The notes: generated by a model not told the origin, from the letters alone. A DNA stretch of 64,000 nucleotides from Clostridium jeddahitimonense (GCA_000753455.2 LM994670.1:2182444-2246443); one strand, 5' to 3'. Shown: positions 48,238 through 57,810, counted from the stretch's first letter. Translations and numbers: made by a program.

Positions 48238-48873
48238 TTAATACTCATCCTTTTTTACAACCTCTTTCATAACGTCTGATGCTAGGTCATAATTGTATCC
48301 TTTGCTTATAAGAAATCTATATAATTTTTGTGATAGCTTATATTTATCACTTTCTCTTCTTTGTAATTCATTATATTTCTTTTGTGCTAAAATTATCGCT
48401 CCATCTTTAGAGTCATCATAATCTATTTTAGAAAGTTCCTCATTTATTAGTTCATCTGGTATCCCTTTTCTTTTTAGATTATATTTAATCTTGTTTCTAC
48501 CTTGGCTTTTTAATTTATCTTTTACATACATCTTTACATAATTTTCATCGTTTATAAGATTATATTCTCTTAAAAACTCAATGGCTCTATTTATAGATTC
48601 TTTACTATACTCTTTCGCTATTAGCTTGTTATATATTTCTTTTTCTGTTTTATAACTTCTTTCAACTATCTTAAGTGCAGAATTTTTACACTTCATAAAT
48701 TCATCTTCTCTTGCAAGTCTCGTAAGTTTTTCAATATCTATAACTTGCTTTGGAGCCAAATTTTCTTTATAAACTATTTCTGCACTTAATGAAAAAGCAA
48801 ATTCATCGTCTATATAAACATTAATTCTTTCTTTATTTCGCTTACCAATCTCTAGTTTCGTTATTATATTCAT
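48238..48873 (-). CDS. recX: regulatory protein RecX
   Basis: About 211 residues, three-helix repeat protein that modulates RecA filaments. Motifs: VYIDDEFAFSLSAEIV, ALKIVERSYKTEKEIYNKL, YNLINDENYVKMYVKDK and KYNLKRKGIPDELI. A GTG start at 48885 overlaps the ribosome-binding site AAGGTGG, so ATG 48873 (MNIITKLEIGK) is likely. It lies 13 bases after the M16 peptidase. recA is not in the window. Confidence 0.9.
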   Translation of the reverse strand: MNIITKLEIGKRNKERINVYIDDEFAFSLSAEIVYKENLAPKQVIDIEKLTRLAREDEFMKCKNSALKIVERSYKTEKEIYNKLIAKEYSKESINRAIEFLREYNLINDENYVKMYVKDKLKSQGRNKIKYNLKRKGIPDELINEELSKIDYDDSKDGAIILAQKKYNELQRRESDKYKLSQKLYRFLISKGYNYDLASDVMKEVVKKDEY

Positions 48874-48886
48874 AATTATTGCCACC

Positions 48887-50128
48887 TTATGAAGACTTTA
48901 GTATATGAATAGTAGGATTATTTAATACTTTATTTGCAACATTATAAATTTTGTCCTTAGTTATATTATTTAAACTATCCATATCATCTAAAAATTCAAA
49001 TATATCCTCTCCTTCAACACTTTGGGTCAAAATATAGCTACATAACTCCACTGGATCTTCTAATGTTGATACTACAGCAGTTTTATGAACTTTTTTCATT
49101 ATATTTAAATCTTTTTCTCCTATTTCGATTTTTCCTTCCTTTATTCCCAATAAAGTCTCATCAATAGCTTCTATTGCACTATCTATATCTTCTTCATCTA
49201 CAGCTGTATAAATATATAATGTTTTTACATGTTTTGTTACATCAAGATGAGAATATATATCGTAGGCTAGCCCTCTATTTTCTCTTATTTCCCTAAATAA
49301 TAAGGAATTTGAGCTTTCTCCTAATCTATGGTTTAGAATTCTTAATGGTAATTCATACTCTTTATCTAATTCATAAAATGTATACAGATATATAATTGTA
49401 TTTAATTCAATATTTTCTTTAACAGTAATCTCTTTAGTTTTTACATTCTTTTCATCCTTAACTTTTAATGATGTTATATCTCCACTTTTCCACTCTCCAA
49501 AATGTTCTTGAATCATTTTTAGAGCCTCTTCATGTTCAAAAGATGATACCATAGTAATAACAGAATTATTTGCTATATAATGCTTTTTATAAAATGTATA
49601 CAAGTCTTTATGATTAAATTTCTTAACATTTTTTTCTACGCCAGCAACATCGTATCTAAGAGGTCCCTTCTTAAAAGCTACTTCATTAGCTCTCTTAAAA
49701 CTTAAATCTTCAACACTATCTTTACTAGTTCTAATCTCTGCTAGAATGACTCCTCTTTCCTTCTCAATTTCTTCCTGCAAAAACACTGATGACGTCACCA
49801 TATCAGATAAAATTTCTATTCCATTTATTAACTCCTCTTCTAAACAACTTATAGAATATACAGTAGACGTAAAGTCAGTATACGCGTTATACTCTCCCCC
49901 CAAAGCTTCTAATTCATCATTTAGAGCTTGAAAGGTTCTTTTATTGGTTCCTTTAAAAAGCATATGTTCAATAAAGTGTGAAATCCCCTTCTCATTTACC
50001 TTTTCATATAATGCTCCAACTTTAATTCCTATATTTATTGATGAAATTTGTGTGTCTTTTTTTATTGTTAATATCTCTAACCCATTAGGTAATAGATGTT
50101 TTTTTATGTCAAAATTCAGCTTAATCAT
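48887..50128 (-). CDS. M16 family (insulinase-type) zinc peptidase
   Basis: 413 residues. Inverted zinc motif HFIEHMLFKGT (HxxEH), with the third ligand expected in the ERGVILAEIRTSKD helix. The second inactive-type half completes the clamshell (HRLGESSNSLLFREIRENRGLAYDIYS). Cytosolic processing peptidase by family. Bacterial M16 enzymes often come in pairs; only one is here. It is the first gene of a likely M16-recX-transglutaminase unit and divergent from the two-component genes. Confidence 0.92.
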   Translation of the reverse strand: MIKLNFDIKKHLLPNGLEILTIKKDTQISSINIGIKVGALYEKVNEKGISHFIEHMLFKGTNKRTFQALNDELEALGGEYNAYTDFTSTVYSISCLEEELINGIEILSDMVTSSVFLQEEIEKERGVILAEIRTSKDSVEDLSFKRANEVAFKKGPLRYDVAGVEKNVKKFNHKDLYTFYKKHYIANNSVITMVSSFEHEEALKMIQEHFGEWKSGDITSLKVKDEKNVKTKEITVKENIELNTIIYLYTFYELDKEYELPLRILNHRLGESSNSLLFREIRENRGLAYDIYSHLDVTKHVKTLYIYTAVDEEDIDSAIEAIDETLLGIKEGKIEIGEKDLNIMKKVHKTAVVSTLEDPVELCSYILTQSVEGEDIFEFLDDMDSLNNITKDKIYNVANKVLNNPTIHILKSS

Positions 50129-50282
50129 ACTCTATTGCCTCTCCCATCTCCAATTATTGTTCTAATACTATAATATAATATGTTTAATAATTAATTACAA
50201 TATAATAATAATAACACAGTTTATAATTATATCACTTTAGTCTATAATTATACTTAATAAAAAATTTTTATGAGGAGTATGT

Positions 50283-50966
50283 ATGGAAAGAAATATTTTA
50301 ATTATAGAAGATGAGATTAGAATTAGAATTTTACTTAGAGACTATTTAAAAAGAGACGGCTTTAATGTAATTGAAGCTTCTGATGGTGATGAAGGTATTA
50401 ATGCCTTTCAAAATAATAGCATCGATTTAATTCTGTTAGATATAATGATGCCTAGAGTTGATGGAATTACAGTGTTAGAAACTATACGTAACGTTTCTGA
50501 TGTACCTATAATTCTATTAACTGCCAAATCACAGGAAGAAGATAAACTATTTGGCTATGAGCTCGGAGCTGATGATTACATAACCAAACCATTTTCCCCA
50601 AAAGTTTTAATAGCTAAAGTTAAGGCTTTACTTAAAAGAACTTCTGATGGAGGTAACTCTTTTTCTTCAGCTAAAGATTTCAACGGCTTAAGTATAAACA
50701 AACTTGCTCATGAAGTTAAAGTAGATGGTACAGCTTTAAACTTATCTCCAAAAGAATTTGAACTATTAGTTTATTTAACCGATAACATAGGCATATCACT
50801 AACTAGAGATACAATATTAGATAATGTTTGGGGCATAGATTATTATGGGGACCTTAGAACTGTTGATACAAACGTAAAGCGTTTAAGAGAAAAGCTTGGC
50901 TCTAAAGCAAACTATATAATTACAGTAAGAGGTAGCGGATATAAATTCGAGGTAAATCATGAGTAA
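50283..50966 (+). CDS. OmpR-family response regulator
   Basis: 227 residues. The receiver domain has the acidic pair E9/D10, the phosphoacceptor Asp53 (LILLDIMMP), Thr in ILLTAKS and Lys in YITKPFSP. The C-terminal winged helix (about 130-225) has LSPKEFELLVYL and RTVDTNVKRLREKLG. AGGAG lies before ATG. It overlaps the histidine kinase gene by 8 bases. The target genes are not evident from the neighbourhood. Confidence 0.95.
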   Translation: MERNILIIEDEIRIRILLRDYLKRDGFNVIEASDGDEGINAFQNNSIDLILLDIMMPRVDGITVLETIRNVSDVPIILLTAKSQEEDKLFGYELGADDYITKPFSPKVLIAKVKALLKRTSDGGNSFSSAKDFNGLSINKLAHEVKVDGTALNLSPKEFELLVYLTDNIGISLTRDTILDNVWGIDYYGDLRTVDTNVKRLREKLGSKANYIITVRGSGYKFEVNHE

Positions 50967-52461
50967 AAGTATTTCAAAAAAATTATTTACAATAACGTTT
51001 AGTTTAATTTTATCGGTATTCGTCATTAATATGATAGTTCAATTACTTTTCTTTGAAGATTTTTATTTAGATAGAAAAGTTAAAGATTTAAAAAATGAAG
51101 TTAACACCTTTAGAACCATGTACTCTTATCAACTGGTTAATAAAAATACTCTATATAACGCCCTAAGCTCCTATGAAGAATCTAACAACTCCAAAATGGC
51201 TATATTCTCACTTGATGGAAAGCTTAAGTATTTAACAAACTATGAGGGTGGTGTAGATGATTCTACAACTTTAACAGCTTTTTGTGCAGATCTTCTTTCT
51301 AATAATGAGTTAATTGATAGAGTTTTAACTCACGACACTGTTGAGTGGACAATTTTTATCGATAAAAGTAGCGACAGTAAAAAAATTGGAGTTGTTTCTC
51401 CTATGTCCCTACAAAACTTTAATGATTCAATTATAATTTCAGTTTCATCAATACAACCAATACAAGAGGCTGCTTCAGTTATAAAAAGCTTTTATTTCTA
51501 TCTGTTAATTTGTATATTATTTGTTGCTATAATTCTTTCAAATATTTATGCTAAGCTAATTAGTAAGCCTTTGATAAAAATAAACAAAGTAGCAGAAAAG
51601 ATGTCTAATCTAGACTTTAACGCAAAATGTGATATAACTTCTCAAGATGAAATAGGAAGTTTAGCTAATACCTTAAACTTTCTTTCAAGTAATCTTGAAA
51701 ATGCCTTAGATGATTTAAAAGATAAAAATTTGAAACTTGAAAATGAAATAGAAAGGGAACGTAATCTCGAAAACATGAGAAAAGACTTCGTCACTAGTGT
51801 TAGTCATGATTTAAAAACTCCGATTGGAATAATAGGCGGCTACGCCGAAGGTTTAAAAGATGATATAGTAACTGGTGAAGATAGAAAAATTTATCTAGAA
51901 ACTATAATTGATGAAGCTAACAAAATGAATTCATTGTTAAATAGTATGCTCGATCTTTCAAGACTTGAAACTGATAAAGCAACATTGGAATTAGAGGACT
52001 TTAATATAGTTAGACTATTACAAGGAATGATTAAAAAATTCTCTTTAGAGCTTACTAATAAAAATATAGCAGCTAACTTTTTAGCTATTCCTCCATATGC
52101 TTATGTTAATGGAGATATACTTAAAATTGAGCAAGTTATACAAAATATACTTACAAATGGAATAAAATATTCTCCTGAAGGAAGTAATATAAATATTTCT
52201 GTAGTAGATCAAAATGATAATTTTGTAATAAGTATTGAAAATACTGGAGTAAATATACCTGAGAAAGAACTAGAAAATATATTTGTCAAGTTTTATAGAT
52301 TAGATAAATCCGGTGATAGAACAAAAAAAAGCTACGGATTAGGTTTATCCATAGTTAAAAGAATATTAGATCTTCATAATAGTGTTTATTCTATAAATAA
52401 TACATCTGATGGTGTATTATTCAAATTTACTTTATCTAAATCTATAGATATTGAAGAATAA
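50959..52461 (+). CDS. HAMP-containing sensor histidine kinase
   Basis: 500 residues. TM1 (about 10-31), an extracytoplasmic sensor (about 32-175) with a Cys but no recognised domain, TM2 (about 178-197) and HAMP (to about 250) precede a coiled coil. HisKA follows with the phosphorylated His283 in SVSHDLKTPIG. The HATPase domain has N-box VIQNILTNGIKYSP, F-box region FVKFYRLDKSGD and G2 SYGLGLSIVK. Pairs with the overlapping regulator gene. The signal is unknown; the SDLKTPIGIIGGYAEGLK style is seen in envelope-stress type kinases. Confidence 0.95.
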   Translation: MSKSISKKLFTITFSLILSVFVINMIVQLLFFEDFYLDRKVKDLKNEVNTFRTMYSYQLVNKNTLYNALSSYEESNNSKMAIFSLDGKLKYLTNYEGGVDDSTTLTAFCADLLSNNELIDRVLTHDTVEWTIFIDKSSDSKKIGVVSPMSLQNFNDSIIISVSSIQPIQEAASVIKSFYFYLLICILFVAIILSNIYAKLISKPLIKINKVAEKMSNLDFNAKCDITSQDEIGSLANTLNFLSSNLENALDDLKDKNLKLENEIERERNLENMRKDFVTSVSHDLKTPIGIIGGYAEGLKDDIVTGEDRKIYLETIIDEANKMNSLLNSMLDLSRLETDKATLELEDFNIVRLLQGMIKKFSLELTNKNIAANFLAIPPYAYVNGDILKIEQVIQNILTNGIKYSPEGSNINISVVDQNDNFVISIENTGVNIPEKELENIFVKFYRLDKSGDRTKKSYGLGLSIVKRILDLHNSVYSINNTSDGVLFKFTLSKSIDIEE

Positions 52462-52499
52462 AAAAATAAGCTGCGACTTTTTGTCACAGCTTATTTTTT
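52461..52499. terminator. bidirectional terminator
   Basis: AAAAAATAAGCTG...CAGCTTATTTTTT, with inner pairing GAC/GTC, between the convergent kinase and DUF2871 genes. Confidence 0.85.
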
Positions 52500-52893
52500 A
52501 TTTTATCTTTTTATATAATATAGTAGCAAACCAAATTAATGATACTCCAAGCATAGCATGAGCTAATCCAGCAATATGACTTAAACCTGCAAAATCACTA
52601 CCATTAACTTGTAGTATCCCTCTAACTAAAAGTGTTACTAACACAAATACTAAAGATACGTTATAAAGTGTTAACCATACTTTATATGCTTTAGCTTTTG
52701 ATATTTCAAAAAGCTTGTCTAATATAAGAACTACTAAAAAGAATATAAAACCTAAAATTAGTGCATGTCCATGTAATGCGCTTAATGTCGTTCTATCTGT
52801 AAAATTATTAAACTTAGTAAACTCTCTAAAAAATACTCCCAATGCTAATCCTAATGCTAAATAAAAAACTGAAAAATTTACATACTTTCTCAT
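52498..52893 (-). CDS. DUF2871 membrane protein
   Basis: 131 residues with four hydrophobic helices (about 7-23, 42-62, 74-91 and 104-125). Conserved histidines lie in the membrane (ALHGHALILGF, LSHIAGLAHAMLG), recalling the haem-ligand arrangement of NorB/cox1-type proteins from which DUF2871 is thought to derive. Function unknown. GGAGG before ATG. Monocistronic. Confidence 0.87.
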   Translation of the reverse strand: MRKYVNFSVFYLALGLALGVFFREFTKFNNFTDRTTLSALHGHALILGFIFFLVVLILDKLFEISKAKAYKVWLTLYNVSLVFVLVTLLVRGILQVNGSDFAGLSHIAGLAHAMLGVSLIWFATILYKKIK

Positions 52894-53013
52894 AAAAAAA
52901 CCTCCAACAAATAATTTTTATCTTCTAATATATATTATTATAAAAAGAAGAATTTTTCAATACTTTCAACAAAAATAGTTTGCATTGGAACCATTTTTTT
53001 TGTTTTATAATAT

Positions 53014-53042
53014 AAAAAAGGAGCTTTTAAAGCTCCTTTTTT
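53014..53042. terminator. intrinsic terminator
   Basis: AAAAAAGGAGCTTT-T-AAAGCTCCTTTTTT, directly after the stop of the minus-strand gene ending at 53045. Confidence 0.85.
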
Positions 53043-53044
53043 CT

Positions 53045-53446
53045 TTAAATTCTACTTATCTTTTTAAATATTATTTCCTTTTTGACTTCTTTCGTTTCAA
53101 CATCTATTTGAATTTTAAATATATTAGGGCAACCTTCTTCTCTCCACTTTTTCATATATTTAGGAGTTATTTCAAAGGAATAAAAATATCTTTCATCATA
53201 GAAGTCTGAAAACTCTAAATATTCAACCTTACTATATCTATCTATTTTTATATTCTCTTTATCAAAGTTATTAAAAATAGGGGTAAAAAACCTTAGGGGT
53301 ATTTCATATTTAAACATGCCCTTTATTTCTTTTCCTTCCATTATAGCTCTTTTTAAAAATCTTACTTCTTTTTCCTCTAATTCCTTATATCCTAATTTAA
53401 ATATAGGTTCTCCTCTTTTATTTTTGTCTATTTTTATCTTTATCAT
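53045..53446 (-). CDS. hypothetical protein
   Basis: 133 residues, charged, mixed alpha/beta, starting MIKIKIDKNKRGEPIFKLG. No signal, cysteine motif or recognised domain. It lies 31 bases after the SDR gene on the same strand with a normal ribosome-binding site (GGTGG), so it is probably co-expressed with it. Its role is unknown. Confidence 0.7.
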   Translation of the reverse strand: MIKIKIDKNKRGEPIFKLGYKELEEKEVRFLKRAIMEGKEIKGMFKYEIPLRFFTPIFNNFDKENIKIDRYSKVEYLEFSDFYDERYFYSFEITPKYMKKWREEGCPNIFKIQIDVETKEVKKEIIFKKISRI

Positions 53447-53477
53447 ACGTTTCCACCATCTTAATACTAAATATTAT

Positions 53478-54221
53478 TTATATAATTCCACCATCTACTC
53501 TTATTATTTGTCCTGTTAAATACTTACAATTATCATCACATAAAAAAGATACAGCTTTTGCAATTTCATCACAATCACCAAAACGACCTTGTGGTATTTC
53601 CTCGATTAACGAATTCTTTTCATCTTTATCTAAAAAATTATTCATCTCTGTATTTATTACCCCTGGTGCTACAGCATTAACTCTTATTCCAAAAGGTGCA
53701 ACTTCCTTAGATAATGCTTTAGTAAATAAATTTATACCACCTTTAGATGATGAATAAACTACTTCACAGGATGCTCCAACTTCTCCCCAGATAGAAGATA
53801 TGTTAATTATATTCCCACTTCCTCTTGAAATCATGTTGGTTACTGCATATTTTGATAAATACATTGCACCTAATAAGTTGGTATTTATTAATTCCTCAAT
53901 ATCTTCATCTTCACAATCCATTAGTAATCCAACTTTAGACCTACCTGCGTTATTCACTAATATATCAACCTTACCGAATGTCTTTATAACATCTTGAATT
54001 AATTCTTTACAATTTATAGCCTTTGAAATGTCTTTTATATATATTTTCCCATAGCCACCATTAGATATTATTTCATCTAATGTTTTCTTTGCACCTTCTA
54101 CATCCTTTGAACAATTAATTGCTATACTTGCTCCTTGCTTACTTAATTCAAGAGCTATAGCTCTTCCAATCCCTCTTGAAGCTCCAGTAACTAATATAAC
54201 TTTTCCTGTTAGTTTTTCCAT
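53478..54221 (-). CDS. ymfI: SDR family oxidoreductase, likely EF-P 5-aminopentanone reductase (YmfI type)
   Basis: About 247 residues, classical short-chain dehydrogenase. Cofactor motif VTGASRGIGRAIA, NNAG, catalytic Ser in NISSIWGEVGASC and YxxxK in VYSSSKG, then NAVAPGVINTEM. The stretch SSIWGEVGASCEVVYSSSKG matches the pattern I associate with YmfI, which reduces the 5-aminopentanonyl group on elongation factor P, more than with plain FabG. An ATG at 54236 overlaps the GGTGG ribosome-binding site, so ATG 54221 is chosen. No efp in the window; FabG-like function remains an alternative. Confidence 0.75.
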   Translation of the reverse strand: MEKLTGKVILVTGASRGIGRAIALELSKQGASIAINCSKDVEGAKKTLDEIISNGGYGKIYIKDISKAINCKELIQDVIKTFGKVDILVNNAGRSKVGLLMDCEDEDIEELINTNLLGAMYLSKYAVTNMISRGSGNIINISSIWGEVGASCEVVYSSSKGGINLFTKALSKEVAPFGIRVNAVAPGVINTEMNNFLDKDEKNSLIEEIPQGRFGDCDEIAKAVSFLCDDNCKYLTGQIIRVDGGII

Positions 54222-54310
54222 AAAATTTACCACCATCTTTTAGTTTCATACTTTAATTCCAACTTTATTTTACTATTAAAGAAATATAAAGTAAATTCTT
54301 TAAATATCTT

Positions 54311-55240
54311 TTATTTAAGTACATCCTTAAATACTCTTAATGCATTTTTACTAAATATTTTTTCTATCTCACTTTCTTTATATCCTCTATATTTCAACCT
54401 ATCGGCTAATAACCCAATCTCTCCTATATTTTTAATTTCCACTTCATTCCCAATTCCATCAAAGTCACTCCCTATTGCAATTACATCTATTCCCCCAACA
54501 TTTTTTATATGGTCAATATGGATAATCATGTCATCTAATTTTGATATTTCAGATTCTCCTAGAAAATTACTACAGAAATTTATCCCCATTACTCCTCCCT
54601 TTTCTGATAACTTTTTAATCATATTATCAGTAAGATTCCTAGGATGACATTTTATAGCTCTAGCGTTAGAATGTGATGCAATAAAAGGCTTTTTACATAT
54701 TTCTAATACATCAAAAAAACCCTTATCTGATAAATGTGATACGTCAGGTATTATTCCTACTCTCTCCATTTCAGCTACGATTTCTCTACCACATTGGGTT
54801 AACCCCTTGTCTTTATAAATAAAATCTATATTAGGATATCCTATCTTATTAGGAAAATTCCAAGTTAATGTAATGATTCTAATACCTAAATCATATATAT
54901 TTTTTACTCTTTCAACTTTTCCTTCAAGAACTTCTCCCTCTTCTATAGATAAAAATGCTCCTATTTTCCCTTCCTTATTAGCATTTTCTAGCTCCTCTAC
55001 ATTAGTTACTATATTAATACTTTCTTTATTGTCACCTAATTCCTTCAAAAAGTTTCTATGCATAGCTAAAAATTCTTCATAAGGATTTTTACATTTATCC
55101 ATTTCTATAAAGTGAGCAAATACTTGTCCATAAGCCCCTGCTTTCTTTAACTTTTTTATATCTACAGAAAATTCATTTTTGTTTAACCTTCCACCTTCAT
55201 AATATAATCTACTAGCTGTATCACAATGTAAATCAATCAT
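54311..55240 (-). CDS. membrane dipeptidase (M19, renal dipeptidase family)
   Basis: 309 residues, amidohydrolase fold. Starts MIDLHCDTASR (metal ligands His-x-Asp). SIEEGEVLEG supplies the bridging Glu; DVSHLSDKGF and ASHSNARAI hold the two His ligands; IGSDFDGIG holds the Asp. It cleaves dipeptides in a zinc-dependent way, with no signal peptide so cytosolic. It follows the metallophosphoesterase by 7 bases on the same strand. Confidence 0.95.
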   Translation of the reverse strand: MIDLHCDTASRLYYEGGRLNKNEFSVDIKKLKKAGAYGQVFAHFIEMDKCKNPYEEFLAMHRNFLKELGDNKESINIVTNVEELENANKEGKIGAFLSIEEGEVLEGKVERVKNIYDLGIRIITLTWNFPNKIGYPNIDFIYKDKGLTQCGREIVAEMERVGIIPDVSHLSDKGFFDVLEICKKPFIASHSNARAIKCHPRNLTDNMIKKLSEKGGVMGINFCSNFLGESEISKLDDMIIHIDHIKNVGGIDVIAIGSDFDGIGNEVEIKNIGEIGLLADRLKYRGYKESEIEKIFSKNALRVFKDVLK

Positions 55241-55247
55241 TAACTCA

Positions 55248-56198
55248 TTACCTCTTCTTTCTACTATTTTCTTTGTTAACTCGTAGCCTTTCTTCTTTAG
55301 CCCATGATAAATAAGTTGAAATTTTTCTCGGTCCTCCGATAATCTTCCTTTTTACCCATAGTATACCTGAATCTTGTGCATCTACGCTCCATTTTATTAA
55401 TGTTATATCCCCATTTTCTATTTCTATGGATGTCATTGCATATGGTAATATACAGCATCCATCATTAAAGTATGGTGGTTCAAACTCACCTGGAAATCTA
55501 CTATTGTGAGTATGCCCACATAATAGCATCTTTCCATTATCCCTAGCCCACCTTTGTAGGTCCAAATCAACCCTTGTCCTTCTTGTTTTATTTTTAGCTG
55601 AACTTGACGGATCTCTAAACCCTGCAATTCCAAACATAAATTTCCAAATATATCTTACTAGAAATCTACTTATAAACCACAGTTCTTTGTTTAAAAAGTC
55701 CATCTGATTTCCATGAGTTACCAGAAATTTTTCATCTAATGGTGTATATAACATATTTAATCCTGGATAAAACTTTATATCTTCTATAAACTTTAAAAAT
55801 TCTCTTCCGTAATCTGCACCTATCTTTCTTAAGCTTTTCTCTTGAGTATCTTTAAAATTTTTATTTCCTTTTATTATATCATGATTACCATAAATCATAT
55901 AAATTTTGTCTTTTTTCTTATATTTATTAAATATCCTAAATACCTCTTCATATGTATACGCTATTTCATTATAGTTCTTATTCTTCCATAATTCATCACC
56001 ATCACCAACTTCAATATATGTGAATCCATTTCGTAAATAATACTTTAATGCAGTAATATATATATTAGCATTAGGTAACAATGAATCAAAATAAGTTCCA
56101 TCACCTCTATGAACATCTGATATAAAAACTAACTTAGATGAATCATCGAAAGGTATAGTTAATGCATTGTCATATAAATAGTCTAGTGTATTTCTCAT
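55248..56198 (-). CDS. metallophosphoesterase family protein
   Basis: 316 residues. Calcineurin-like motifs in order: FISDVHRGDG (DxH), GDGDELW (GDxxD-like), YGNHDI (GNHD), THGNQMD and CGHTHNSRF (GHTH). Dinuclear metal centre expected. It resembles UDP-diacylglucosamine hydrolase-type or nucleotide phosphoesterases, but the substrate cannot be assigned. AAGGAG before ATG. First gene of a pair with the dipeptidase. Confidence 0.88.
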   Translation of the reverse strand: MRNTLDYLYDNALTIPFDDSSKLVFISDVHRGDGTYFDSLLPNANIYITALKYYLRNGFTYIEVGDGDELWKNKNYNEIAYTYEEVFRIFNKYKKKDKIYMIYGNHDIIKGNKNFKDTQEKSLRKIGADYGREFLKFIEDIKFYPGLNMLYTPLDEKFLVTHGNQMDFLNKELWFISRFLVRYIWKFMFGIAGFRDPSSSAKNKTRRTRVDLDLQRWARDNGKMLLCGHTHNSRFPGEFEPPYFNDGCCILPYAMTSIEIENGDITLIKWSVDAQDSGILWVKRKIIGGPRKISTYLSWAKEERLRVNKENSRKKR

Positions 56199-56352
56199 AA
56201 ATACTCCTTACTAAAAATTCCTTTTTATATCCTATGTCTGAATTTCTTTAAAGGTTATTTAAAAAACTTCATAAAAAATTATTACTACATATAAAAAAAC
56301 AAATTTGAGCAAACTATCATTATAATTTTTTTTATAAAAAGGAGGACTAGGT

Positions 56353-57510
56353 GTGTATCGTAATAGCTTTAGTCTTAAGATTATAATAGTTCTTTTCTTA
56401 GCAATTAATAATATTCATACTATTTGTTTTGCTACCCCTTTATCAAAAGATGATTTAGCTGTAATGAAAGAAGAAATAATAGCTTTAAAAAATAATACAG
56501 ACGAAACTGATGAGCTAAAAAATCAATTTCAATCCTTATTAGAAAACTTATTTTTAAATAGAAACTCTGCTATATTATCTAAAGATACTGAGGGATTAAA
56601 AGAGTTTTACGATTTAACAAAAAAAGTTGGGCAATGGGCATATGAAAATGAAACTACAAAAATTCAATATTTTTCAAACTGGTCCGAAAAACAAGGTGCT
56701 AAGTTTGATAGAATTAATTCAATTTTAAAAGTTAAGAAAGTAAAAGAAAAAGAGACTAATCTCTTTGGCGTAATATGTTATGTATCTACTGAATTCTATT
56801 ATAGTTATTTAGATTCGCCATCAGAACAGAATAGATTTAAGCTAGGTACTTATCATTATTTAAACTTAAGAAAAGAAGGAGATCGCTATATAATAACAAA
56901 AGAATGGTATACTGATCCACTAGCTGATTCTTTAACCCTTGAAAACATTAAATCTGATGAGATAAAAGAATATATATTATCTTGTAAAGCACCCGACTTT
57001 ACTATTGATGAACGTTGTCAAAAAGCTATAGATTACGCTCACACATATTGTGGTGTTTCTGATAATGAAGAGTTTCTATTTAAATATAATCCAAGTTATA
57101 GGAACTTTAATCCTGAAGGTGGAGATTGCGCAAACTTTGCCTCTCAAATTCTTTACGAAGGTGGAGGTTTCAAAAAAAATGATTATTGGAATTATAATAA
57201 AGGTGATGCAACAAAAGCTTGGGTAAATGCACAAGGATTTAAGAATTATATTGTAGGAAGTGGAAGAGGCTCTTATATAGCTAAAGGTAACTATCAAGAG
57301 ACATACAAATCAGCATTTCAATTGAGACCTGGTGACATAGTAGCTTATGAAAAGAAAGGTCGTATAACACATATTTCTACAGTAACAGGACTTGACTCAA
57401 AAGGATATCCTCTAGTTACTTGCCACAATACAGATAGATTGTTAGTGCCTTACGATCTAGGATGGAGTAATAAAAACATAAAATTTCATTTTATAGATAT
57501 ATACTATTAA
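56353..57510 (+). CDS. secreted amidase-domain protein (Amidase_6)
   Basis: 385 residues. The N-terminal signal peptide (about 8-28) is followed by a charged helical region and a C-terminal Amidase_6 domain (about 215-385). Its NlpC/P60-like Cys is in GGDCANFASQIL, and it has RPGDIVAYEKKGRITHIS with the likely catalytic His. Probably an extracellular cell-wall or spore-coat hydrolase-like protein. Starts at GTG 56353 after AAAAGGAGG. Followed by a terminator. Confidence 0.85.
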   Translation: MYRNSFSLKIIIVLFLAINNIHTICFATPLSKDDLAVMKEEIIALKNNTDETDELKNQFQSLLENLFLNRNSAILSKDTEGLKEFYDLTKKVGQWAYENETTKIQYFSNWSEKQGAKFDRINSILKVKKVKEKETNLFGVICYVSTEFYYSYLDSPSEQNRFKLGTYHYLNLRKEGDRYIITKEWYTDPLADSLTLENIKSDEIKEYILSCKAPDFTIDERCQKAIDYAHTYCGVSDNEEFLFKYNPSYRNFNPEGGDCANFASQILYEGGGFKKNDYWNYNKGDATKAWVNAQGFKNYIVGSGRGSYIAKGNYQETYKSAFQLRPGDIVAYEKKGRITHISTVTGLDSKGYPLVTCHNTDRLLVPYDLGWSNKNIKFHFIDIYY

Positions 57511-57511
57511 A

Positions 57512-57534
57512 AAAGGAGCATATTATGCTCCTTT
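57512..57534. terminator. intrinsic terminator
   Basis: AAAGGAGCATA-T-TATGCTCCTTT starts two bases after the amidase stop. Confidence 0.85.
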
Positions 57535-57542
57535 AATATTTA

Positions 57543-57746
57543 TTATTCAATTGAAAAACCAGTTTGTTCAATACAATTTCTTATATCTGTTTCAGTGACA
57601 CTATCATTAAATCCTACTTCTATACTACTTCTTCCAAGGTCAACACATACTTCTTGAATACCTTCTATCTTGTCTAATGCATTTTTTATTTGTGTCTTAG
57701 TAGAGTTATTTAATAAGCCTGTAACATTGTAATGTACTCTATCCAT
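57543..57746 (-). CDS. HMA-fold protein lacking the metal-binding cysteines
   Basis: 67 residues with the full heavy-metal-associated (CopZ-like) pattern: VHYNVTGLLNNSTKTQIKNA helix 1, KIEGIQEVCVDLGRSSIEVGF strands and DIRNCIEQTGFSIE helix 2. The loop that should read CxxC is NNST, so classical Cu(I) binding is not expected. Other cysteines are at the strand and the last helix only. AAGGAG before ATG. Convergent with the secreted amidase gene and 64 bases downstream of the pyrophosphatase on the same strand. Confidence 0.82.
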   Translation of the reverse strand: MDRVHYNVTGLLNNSTKTQIKNALDKIEGIQEVCVDLGRSSIEVGFNDSVTETDIRNCIEQTGFSIE

Positions 57747-57810
57747 ACTTTTTCTCCTTTCTTAGGTTACTCAAGAATAGTATAAGCAAAACAAATAAAT
57801 ATTATGAATT

